8,806 nt of DNA from NCBI GenBank assembly GCA_019417125.1, contig DXVZ01000173.1:10311-19116 (forward strand), written 5' to 3'. The notes under the pieces are model-generated. The model ran no database searches and had not been told where the DNA came from. It was given only the letters and a program-made list of their open reading frames with translations. Below, in pieces: positions 1 to 5,582 of the stretch. Numbering within the stretch: position 1 is the stretch's first letter; the number at the start of each line of letters is the position of its first letter. The position numbers and the translations under genes are program-made. This DNA is from Phascolarctobacterium sp. (lineage in GTDB: Bacteria > Bacillota > Negativicutes > Acidaminococcales > Acidaminococcaceae).

Positions 1-19
1 AGATGTGTATAAGAGACAG
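1..19. other. Tn5/Nextera mosaic-end adapter remnant (not genomic)
   Basis: The first 19 bases, AGATGTGTATAAGAGACAG, are exactly the 19-bp Tn5 transposase mosaic end used in Nextera libraries. Untrimmed adapter at a contig edge is the simplest explanation. Translated in the murC frame it gives the residues VYKRQ (MYKRQ if GTG is read as a start), which have no counterpart in MurC. These bases should be masked, and any N-terminus predicted here is false. The exact match is seen directly; its artefactual origin is established knowledge. Confidence 0.97.
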
Positions 20-889
20 CTGTATGCGCTGGTTACCAATATTGAAAATGACCACATGGACCACTACGGCAGCGAAGAAAATATTTACGCCGCCTTTAAG
101 CAGTTTGTTGGCAGCGTAAGAGATGGCGGCGCGGCAGTGCTGTGCATGGATAATGCCAAGCTCCGCCGTTTGGCGCAGGAAACCAAAACAAGGGTTATCA
201 GCTACGGCATTGATAACGAAGAAGCAGATTATGTTGCCAAAGAGGTTGTTTACCACACTGGCGGTACTGATTATAAAGTTTATAAAAACGGCAGCCTGTT
301 TGCTGAGGTGCGGCTGATTGTGCCCGGCAGGCATAACGTGCTTAACTCGCTGGGCGCGCTGGCGTGTGCTGTTGAAATGGGCATTAAAACGGACTGCATT
401 TTATGCGCGCTGAAGAATTTTACCGGTGCGCACCGCCGTTTTGAAACCAAAGGCCGCATTAACGGCGTGTGGGTGGTTGACGATTATGCGCACCACCCGA
501 CAGAAATTGGCGTTACTTTAAGGGCGGCGCTGCAAACGCAGCCCCTGCGTTTAATCTGCGTATTTCAGCCGCACCGCTATACCCGCACGCAGCTGTTGTT
601 TGATGAGTTCTGCGCTTGCTTTAAGGGCTGCGATAAGCTTATCGTAACCGATATTTACGCTGCCAGCGAAGACCCTATTGCGGGCGTAAACAGCTCAGTT
701 CTGGCGGAAGGCATAAAAAAAGTTTCCGGCGTGGATGTAGTTTATATGCCGGATATGAAAGACATTGAAGCATATCTTGCCGCCGACGCACGCTCCGGTG
801 ATTTGGTGATGACCATCGGCGCAGGCGATGTATATAAAATTGGTGAAGCATTAGTAACAGATTTGCAAAGGAGCAATGAAAATGTTTAA
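20..889 (+). CDS. murC: UDP-N-acetylmuramate--L-alanine ligase MurC, 5'-truncated by contig edge
   Basis: MurC adds L-alanine to UDP-MurNAc with ATP, the first step of stem-peptide assembly, in the cytoplasm. About 289 codons remain of a family usually near 450-460, so the N-terminal UDP-binding domain and the P-loop part of the ATPase domain are missing. What remains starts in the central domain with VTNIENDHMDHYGS, then GRHNVLNSLGALACA. The C-terminal Mur ligase domain follows, with VVDDYAHHPTE, FQPHRYTRTQ and a GAGD motif near the end; YAHHPTE and FQPHRYTRT identify MurC rather than MurD/E/F. The open frame runs to the contig edge, and the first five apparent codons come from the adapter, so no start codon is given. 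The stop TAA overlaps the start of ddl by 8 bases, which suggests translational coupling. The gene is not broken; it is cut by the end of the assembly. Confidence 0.96.
   Translation: MYALVTNIENDHMDHYGSEENIYAAFKQFVGSVRDGGAAVLCMDNAKLRRLAQETKTRVISYGIDNEEADYVAKEVVYHTGGTDYKVYKNGSLFAEVRLIVPGRHNVLNSLGALACAVEMGIKTDCILCALKNFTGAHRRFETKGRINGVWVVDDYAHHPTEIGVTLRAALQTQPLRLICVFQPHRYTRTQLLFDEFCACFKGCDKLIVTDIYAASEDPIAGVNSSVLAEGIKKVSGVDVVYMPDMKDIEAYLAADARSGDLVMTIGAGDVYKIGEALVTDLQRSNENV
867..873 (+). promoter_or_regulatory. Shine-Dalgarno site of ddl (decides the start)
   Basis: AAAGGAG lies inside the murC 3' end. It is only 2 bases from the ATG at 876 but 8 bases from the ATG at 882. The second spacing is normal, so the start at 882 is preferred. 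Confidence 0.7.
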
Positions 890-1823
890 CAAAAATCAGG
901 TAGTTGCAGTTGTAATGGGCGGTCCTTCCGCAGAACGCGAAGTTTCTTTAAATACCGGTGCAGCCATTGCCAATGCGCTGAGGGAATTTGGCTACACCAA
1001 CGTAGTTGAAATTGACCTTGACCCCCGCAATTTCGGCAAGCAGCTGGCAGAATGCAAGGCAGAAGTTGTATTTAACGCTGTGCATGGCCTTTACGGCGAA
1101 GACGGACGCTTGCAGACGCTGCTGGAAATCCGCGATATGCCCTACACCGGCAGCGGCATGGTTGCCAGTGTTGCCTGCATGGATAAAGTGATTACAAAAC
1201 GTATGCTGCGCGACGCCGGAATACCTACTCCGGAATGCCTGATTATCAATAAAAAAGAAAGCGGCATTAAAGAAAAAATAATGCAGTGTTTTAGCCTGCC
1301 GGTAGTTATTAAACCTGCCAGCCAGGGTTCCAGCATTGGCGTGGAAATTGTTAAAGAAGCAGCGCAGCTGGACGAAGCGCTGGCAAACGCTTTTAAATAT
1401 TCTGCCGATATTTTGGTGGAAAAATTTGTAAACGGCAAAGAACTTACAGTTTCCATGATGCAGAAAGACGGCGAAGTTGTGGCGCTGCCTGTTATCCACA
1501 TTGCGCCGCATTCTGGTACTTACGATTACCATTCCAAATACACCAAGGGCGCGACCGAATATATCTGCCCGGCAGATTTGGACGAAGAAACTACTAAAAA
1601 AGTGCAGGAAATCAGCAAGCAGGCTTACGAAGTTCTGGGCTGCAGCGGCGTTGCCCGTGCCGATGTAATGCTGGACGAAGCCGGCAACGGCTATGTGCTG
1701 GAAATTAACACCGTGCCCGGCATGACGGCGACCAGCCTGGTGCCTAAAGCTGCGGCTGCCGCAGGAATTACTTTCCCGCAATTATGTGATATTATTTTAC
1801 AATCCGCATCACTTGATAAATAA
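882..1823 (+). CDS. ddl: D-alanine--D-alanine ligase
   Basis: Ddl joins two D-alanines using ATP to make the dipeptide that MurF adds to the peptidoglycan precursor. The 313 residues fit the family length. Visible motifs are GGPSAEREVS near residue 13 (N-terminal substrate-binding domain), VIKPASQGSSIGV (ATP-grasp), EKFVNGKELTV, and GCSGVARADVML followed by the metal-binding segment VLEINTVPGMT near the C-terminus. The omega-loop reads YDYHSKY at residues 214-220. Its last tyrosine matches the one typical of D-Ala-D-Ala ligases, where D-lactate-adding homologues carry Phe, so ordinary D-Ala-D-Ala and vancomycin-type susceptibility are inferred. An in-frame ATG at 876 would add two residues but sits too near the ribosome-binding site. 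The gene overlaps murC and lies 33 bases before ftsQ. There is no murB between murC and ddl, unlike in some dcw clusters. Confidence 0.96.
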   Translation: MFNKNQVVAVVMGGPSAEREVSLNTGAAIANALREFGYTNVVEIDLDPRNFGKQLAECKAEVVFNAVHGLYGEDGRLQTLLEIRDMPYTGSGMVASVACMDKVITKRMLRDAGIPTPECLIINKKESGIKEKIMQCFSLPVVIKPASQGSSIGVEIVKEAAQLDEALANAFKYSADILVEKFVNGKELTVSMMQKDGEVVALPVIHIAPHSGTYDYHSKYTKGATEYICPADLDEETTKKVQEISKQAYEVLGCSGVARADVMLDEAGNGYVLEINTVPGMTATSLVPKAAAAAGITFPQLCDIILQSASLDK

Positions 1824-1856
1824 TTTTAGTTTTGTATTTTTAAGAGGTGTAAAAAG

Positions 1857-2624
1857 GTGCAATCGACACGCGAACGTTTAAGAGCAAACCGTAAAAAGCG
1901 GCGGTTACGCCTTTTGCGCCTGTTTTTTATTATAGCGCTTATAATTTGCGCGCTTACCGGCGCATATAAGTGGGCAACATCGCCCACAACAGCGTTTGGC
2001 AGCATTGTTATCGAAGGCACGTCGCTCCTTACGGAGGATGAACTGCTGAAAATGTGCGGTACGCAGAAGCCAGTTAATCTGTTCGTTATTTCTCCGTCCG
2101 CCATCAAAACGGCTGTAGCTGGCGACGTCCGCTTTGAAAAGGCAGAAACGGAATATTTTTGGCCAGGCGTGCTGGTTGTGCGCGTTAAGGAACGTGTACC
2201 GGCGGTGTACATTGCCTGCTCGTACAAAAGCTATGCGCAGGTGGATTACAACGGCGTGGTAATGAAGGTCAGTGACGGCATTAAGGAAGCCGACGCGCCA
2301 GTGCTTTCGGGCGTTGTTACCGGCAATATTTTCTTTGGCGACACCGTTAAAGAAAAAAATGTGCTGCAAATTTTAAGTTTTTTAAGCAAACTTGATAAAG
2401 AAGTTATTAATTCCATTTCGGAAATTGCCGTAGACCCGGACAACAACGTAAAATTTAACCTGCGGCACGGTTATCCTATTTTGCTGGGCAATGCAGATGG
2501 GATTGCAGATAAGCTGGATGTTTTTATTACGGTTTTCAATGATATAAAAACAAAAAATATTAGGGCGGAATATATTGACTTAACCTTCGCAAAGCCTTAT
2601 ATTAAGTTAAGGCAGCAAGCCTGA
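1857..2624 (+). CDS. ftsQ: Cell division protein FtsQ/DivIB
   Basis: FtsQ/DivIB is a single-pass membrane protein of the divisome that links FtsL/FtsB (DivIC) with septal wall synthesis. Residues 1-18 are strongly basic (RANRKKRRLR), and a hydrophobic membrane segment at about 19-40 (FFIIALIICALTGAY) puts the rest outside the membrane. Next comes a POTRA-like domain from about residue 47 (FGSIVIEGTSLLTEDEL), a PSAIK segment and the FtsQ-type strand around VRVKERVPAVY. The beta domain runs to the end. The 255 residues fit the family. The start is a GTG, with AGAGGTG at 1843-1849 seven bases upstream; no nearby ATG would keep the basic N-terminus. Family sequence conservation is low, so the call rests on topology, POTRA-type features and position in the dcw cluster. 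Expression is probably from the upstream mur promoter outside the window. Confidence 0.9.
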   Translation: MQSTRERLRANRKKRRLRLLRLFFIIALIICALTGAYKWATSPTTAFGSIVIEGTSLLTEDELLKMCGTQKPVNLFVISPSAIKTAVAGDVRFEKAETEYFWPGVLVVRVKERVPAVYIACSYKSYAQVDYNGVVMKVSDGIKEADAPVLSGVVTGNIFFGDTVKEKNVLQILSFLSKLDKEVINSISEIAVDPDNNVKFNLRHGYPILLGNADGIADKLDVFITVFNDIKTKNIRAEYIDLTFAKPYIKLRQQA

Positions 2625-2650
2625 TATTTTTGAAAGGAATTTGAAATTTT

Positions 2651-3367
2651 ATGTTAGCGAATAAACATGCCAAAATAATGCTTGTGCTGGTGTTTGCCGT
2701 TTTGGGCTTTATGCTGGCTACGCAGATAAAGACGACGGAACGCCAGAAAACAATTAACGTCCAGCGCGCGGAAGAACTTACCGAGCGCCTGCGCGTAGCT
2801 GAACAGCAGCGCGATGACCTTGCCAAAGAGGTTGAAAAATTGCAGGCACAAAGCGGCGGCGACCAGATTATGGAAAACGAACTGGAACGTCTGCGCGAAT
2901 TTGCCGGCGAAGTTGCACTGGAAGGCAAGGGTATTCAGTTAATACTGGATGACAGCAAAGTATCGGCGCAGGTTGGCGAAAACCCTAACCTGTACATTAT
3001 TCACGACGATGATTTGCTGCGCGTAATTAATGAGCTGCGCGCCGCCGGTGCGGAAGCGATTTCCATTAACGGCGAACGCCTTGTTTCTACCAGTGAAATC
3101 CGCTGCGCCGGGCCGACGCTTTCGGTTAACAACAACCGCAGCGCGCCGCCGTATGTAATTCTTGCCATCGGCAACCCGTCCAATCTTGCCAGCGCCCTTA
3201 AATTAAGGGGCGGCGTGCTTGATACCTTTAAGTTTTGGGGGATTCAGGCAGATTTGACGATGCCGGAGGTTGTTAAAGTTCCTGCTTTTAAAGGGCGCAG
3301 GGTTTTTGAATACGCTCAGGCCGTTCCCGAAGATTCGCACGATGCTGCAAAGGAGGGTAAAAAATAA
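2651..3367 (+). CDS. DUF881 family membrane protein (YlxW/YlxX-like)
   Basis: The product is a 238-residue protein of the DUF881 family, whose Bacillus members YlxW and YlxX are encoded between divIB and sbp; the molecular role is not established. A short cytoplasmic head is followed by one membrane segment at about residues 8-24 (IMLVLVFAVLGFMLATQ). A charged heptad-rich stretch at about 29-88, likely a coiled coil, is next, then the DUF881 globular part with ISINGERLVSTSEIRCAGP and a C-terminal KLRGGVLD segment. The globular part should be extracellular. Only one DUF881 gene is present here. AAAGGAAT at 2633-2640 lies ten bases before the ATG. The stop TAA shares one base with the ATG of sbp, so the two are probably translationally coupled. 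Position between ftsQ and sbp supports a role near the divisome, which is inference. Confidence 0.88.
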   Translation: MLANKHAKIMLVLVFAVLGFMLATQIKTTERQKTINVQRAEELTERLRVAEQQRDDLAKEVEKLQAQSGGDQIMENELERLREFAGEVALEGKGIQLILDDSKVSAQVGENPNLYIIHDDDLLRVINELRAAGAEAISINGERLVSTSEIRCAGPTLSVNNNRSAPPYVILAIGNPSNLASALKLRGGVLDTFKFWGIQADLTMPEVVKVPAFKGRRVFEYAQAVPEDSHDAAKEGKK

Positions 3368-3696
3368 TGCTTTACGCACTTGCAGGTATTATTATCGGCT
3401 TTGTAGCCGGGTGGTATTTTCCGCTGCACCTTCCGCTTGAATACGCGCGCCTGCTTTCGGTGTCGGTTATGGCGGCGCTGGATACGGTTTTCGGCGGTAT
3501 CCGCTCCAGTATGGAAGGAAAGTACGACCATATAGTTTTTATAACCGGCTTTTTTACCAATGCGGTTTTGGCAGCATTTTTGTGCTATTCCGGCAATTTA
3601 ATAGGCATTGATTTATATGTAGTTGCCGTTTTAATTTTCGGCATGCGTATTTTCAACAATCTTGCGGCAATCCGCCATCTGTTTCTTAAAAAATAA
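3367..3696 (+). CDS. sbp: Small basic family protein Sbp (DUF1290)
   Basis: This 109-residue hydrophobic protein matches the small basic protein family (DUF1290) found next to ftsA/ftsZ in Firmicutes; its biochemical role is unknown. Conserved features visible are the N-terminal LAGIIIGFVAGWYFP segment, PLEYARLLSVSVMAALDTVFGGIRS in the middle, and two further membrane segments at about residues 54-73 and 78-95 ending in FGMRIFNNLAAIR. Three or four membrane passes are likely. AAGGAGGG at 3350-3357 is a strong ribosome-binding site, and the ATG overlaps the preceding stop by one base. In Bacillus the next genes would be ftsA and ftsZ; here ftsA is absent and ftsZ follows after 103 bases. Confidence 0.92.
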   Translation: MLYALAGIIIGFVAGWYFPLHLPLEYARLLSVSVMAALDTVFGGIRSSMEGKYDHIVFITGFFTNAVLAAFLCYSGNLIGIDLYVVAVLIFGMRIFNNLAAIRHLFLKK

Positions 3697-3740
3697 AATA
3701 TTTTTTAAAAACGGCAGGAAAAAGACTGTCCTATGTTGAA

Positions 3741-3746
3741 TATAAT
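3741..3746 (+). promoter_or_regulatory. Possible ftsZ promoter -10 element
   Basis: A perfect TATAAT lies 54 bases before the ftsZ ATG in the only sizeable gap of the dcw part. No convincing -35 hexamer is seen at the usual distance, and the TG of an extended -10 is one base out of register. An internal promoter that lets ftsZ be expressed apart from the wall genes is plausible but unproven. Confidence 0.35.
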
Positions 3747-3799
3747 CTTGATATTTATGTGATGGAAATTACCCAACTTATTAAGGGGGAATATAAATA

Positions 3800-4918
3800 A
3801 TGTTTGAAGAGTTTGAAGAAAAAGGTATGGACAATCTTGCCAACATTAAAGTAATCGGCGTTGGCGGCGGCGGCAATAATGCCGTAAACAGAATGATTAC
3901 TGCCGGAGTAAAAGGCGTGGAATTTATTGCGGTTAACTGTGACGCGCAGGCACTGTTGCTTTCCAAAGCACCAACACGTATTCAGATTGGCGAAAAGCTG
4001 ACTAAAGGGCTGGGCGCTGGCGCTAACCCGGAAATTGGCGAAAAGGCAGCGGAAGAAAGCCGCGACCAGATTTTGGACGCGCTGAAAGGCGCCGATATGG
4101 TATTTGTAACCGCAGGCATGGGCGGCGGCACCGGCACTGGCGCAGCGCCGATTGTTGCCGAATGCGCGCGCGAAGTTGGCGCATTGACTGTTGGTGTTGT
4201 TACCAAACCGTTCTCGTTTGAAGGCAAACGCCGTATGAACCAGGCTGAAAACGGCATTGTAAATATTAAAGAAAAGGTCGATACCTTAATTACCATCCCT
4301 AACGACCGCTTATTACAGGTTATCGACAGAAGAACTTCCATGCTGGAAGCGTTCCGCATTGCCGATGACGTACTGCGCCAAGGCGTGCAGGGCATTTCCG
4401 ATTTGATTGCTGTTCCGGGCCTTGTAAACCTGGATTTTGCTGATATAAAAACCGTTATGTCCAATGCAGGCTCCGCGCTGATGGGCATTGGCATGGCAAA
4501 GGGCGACGATGGTGCACGCGCTGCTGCCGAAGCAGCTATTAAGAGCCCGCTGCTCGAAGCATCTATCGAAGGCGCGCGCGGCGTACTGTTTAACATTACC
4601 GGCGGCGCAGAACTGTCGCTGTTTGACGTTACCGAAGCTTCCAACATTATTACCGAAGCGGTTGACCCCGAAGCTAACATTATCTTTGGCGCCGTTATCG
4701 ATGAAACCCTTAAGGACGAAATCCGCGTTACCGTTATTGCAACCGGCTTTAATAAAGAAATGCCGACGCACGGTGCAAAACCTTCTATTGTACGCCCCGG
4801 CGGCGGTTATCAGCAGCCGCACGACAACAATAACGATAATAAACCGCATATCGGCGGCAGCGGTATCATCCACAAACATTCTTCCGATACGGAGATTCCG
4901 CCCTGGATTCGTGGTTAA
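3800..4918 (+). CDS. ftsZ: Cell division protein FtsZ
   Basis: FtsZ is the tubulin-like GTPase that polymerises into the cytokinetic ring. In order along 372 residues: a short N-terminal extension; the GTP-binding loop GVGGGGNNAVNRM from residue 20; the tubulin signature GMGGGTGTGAAP at 106-117; the T7 loop NLDFAD at 210-215, whose aspartates complete the GTPase site of the neighbouring subunit; and a C-terminal domain to about 320. A short Asn/Gly/His-rich linker of roughly 35-45 residues follows, and then the conserved tail DTEIPPWIRG, which in homologues binds partners such as FtsA, SepF, ZapA or EzrA. All catalytic motifs are intact and the length is normal. AGGGGGA at 3784-3790 lies nine bases before the ATG. 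ftsZ is followed by a terminator, so it ends the dcw transcript. No ftsA is found upstream, so the membrane anchor must be encoded elsewhere (FtsA or SepF). Confidence 0.99.
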   Translation: MFEEFEEKGMDNLANIKVIGVGGGGNNAVNRMITAGVKGVEFIAVNCDAQALLLSKAPTRIQIGEKLTKGLGAGANPEIGEKAAEESRDQILDALKGADMVFVTAGMGGGTGTGAAPIVAECAREVGALTVGVVTKPFSFEGKRRMNQAENGIVNIKEKVDTLITIPNDRLLQVIDRRTSMLEAFRIADDVLRQGVQGISDLIAVPGLVNLDFADIKTVMSNAGSALMGIGMAKGDDGARAAAEAAIKSPLLEASIEGARGVLFNITGGAELSLFDVTEASNIITEAVDPEANIIFGAVIDETLKDEIRVTVIATGFNKEMPTHGAKPSIVRPGGGYQQPHDNNNDNKPHIGGSGIIHKHSSDTEIPPWIRG

Positions 4919-4939
4919 TTTAAGTTAATAGTATAATTC

Positions 4940-4978
4940 AAAGCCTCTGCTTATGTTAGCAGGGGCTTTCTATATTTT
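4940..4978 (+). terminator. Rho-independent terminator after ftsZ
   Basis: AAAGCCTCTGC (4940-4950) pairs with GCAGGGGCTTT (4959-4969): 11 pairs including one G-T wobble, with an 8-base loop. The run that follows (CTATATTTT) is a weak U-tract. It lies 21 bases after the ftsZ stop and separates the division genes from the reductase operon. Confidence 0.8.
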
Positions 4979-5008
4979 GTGCTGAATATTGGCTAAAAAT
5001 TAAATAAT

Positions 5009-5024
5009 CCACAACATCTTGTTT
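5009..5024. promoter_or_regulatory. Candidate NrdR box upstream of nrdR
   Basis: CCACAACATCTTGTTT fits the published NrdR-box consensus, recalled as aCaCwAtATaTwGtGt, at 12 of 16 positions, including the core ACA..AT.TTGT dyad. It lies immediately upstream of, and partly within, the promoter of an operon encoding NrdR and the anaerobic reductase, which is where a box is expected. NrdR boxes usually come in pairs about three helical turns apart. Only weak second half-matches are visible, near 4979-4994 (CTGAATATTGG) and 5041-5056 (ATGCTATA), so the pairing is uncertain. Confidence 0.55.
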
Positions 5025-5050
5025 CTTTTGCGCTGCGGGTATGCTATAAT
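5019..5050 (+). promoter_or_regulatory. Promoter of the nrdR-nrdD-nrdG operon (extended -10)
   Basis: TGCTATAAT at 5042-5050 is a perfect extended -10 element (TGnTATAAT), 37 bases before the nrdR ATG. The best -35 candidate, TTGTTT at 5019-5024, is 20 bases upstream, which is long, but an extended -10 does not need a strong -35. The -35 region overlaps the candidate NrdR box, as expected for a repressor that blocks RNA polymerase. Confidence 0.65.
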
Positions 5051-5087
5051 ATAATTACTCATTCAGAAAGTGCAAGGAAGTGAATTT

Positions 5088-5582
5088 ATGAGATGCCCAT
5101 TTTGTTCTTATCACGACAGCAGAGTTGTTGATTCGCGTTCCGTCGATGACGGCGCTTCTATCCGCCGCAGGCGCGAATGCCCGGACTGCGGGCGCAGGTT
5201 TACCACTTACGAAAAATACGAAGAAACGCCTTTGGTTGTAAATAAAAAGGACGGACGCCGCGAGCTGTTTGAATCGAAAAAGCTGCTGAACGGTTTGATT
5301 AAAGCTTTTGAAAAACGCCCAATCTCTTACGAGAAAATTAAAGAAATGGCGGACCATATCGAACGCGAACTGCGTATGCGCGGCGAATCGGAAGTGCGCA
5401 GCGAGGTTATTGGCGAGCTTGTTATGAACCACCTGGAGAAAACCGACCAGATTGCCTATGTGCGCTTTGCTTCGGTGTACAGGCAGTTTGCCGATGTGAA
5501 CAACTTTATGCAGGAATTGCAGAGAATTATTAATAACAACGAAAATAAGGAACGGAGTGACTCGGACCATGAAAATTCGTAA
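5088..5582 (+). CDS. nrdR: Transcriptional repressor NrdR
   Basis: NrdR is the zinc-finger/ATP-cone repressor of ribonucleotide reductase genes; it binds NrdR boxes when loaded with dATP plus ATP. The 164-residue protein begins MRCPFC, the family's near-invariant N-terminus, with zinc-ribbon cysteines 3, 6, 31 and 34 (CPFC...CPDC) and the basic RRRREC stretch between. The ATP-cone follows from about residue 46 (VVNKKDGRRELFESKKLLNGLIKAFEKRPIS) to about 136, ending in QIAYVRFASVYRQF. The start is the ATG at 5088, with AAGGAAG at 5074-5080 seven bases upstream. An in-frame GTG at 5070 would put residues before the MRCPFC motif and remove the ribosome-binding site. The gene overlaps nrdD by 14 bases, so repressor and target are translated together. 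It probably represses its own operon through the box at 5009-5024. Confidence 0.98.
   Translation: MRCPFCSYHDSRVVDSRSVDDGASIRRRRECPDCGRRFTTYEKYEETPLVVNKKDGRRELFESKKLLNGLIKAFEKRPISYEKIKEMADHIERELRMRGESEVRSEVIGELVMNHLEKTDQIAYVRFASVYRQFADVNNFMQELQRIINNNENKERSDSDHENS

Noticed and set aside
948..1781. Long antisense open frame opposite ddl
   Set aside because: It lies wholly opposite a well-supported ligase gene, has low-complexity Phe/His/Asn-rich composition, and shows no recognisable domain or convincing ribosome-binding site.
3982..4680. Antisense open frame of 232 codons opposite ftsZ
   Set aside because: Its Ser/Ala/Pro-rich content mirrors the codon usage of ftsZ on the other strand; no domain is seen.
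5070..5087. Upstream GTG start for nrdR
   Set aside because: It would place residues before the invariant MRCPFC start and would consume the AAGGAAG ribosome-binding site.
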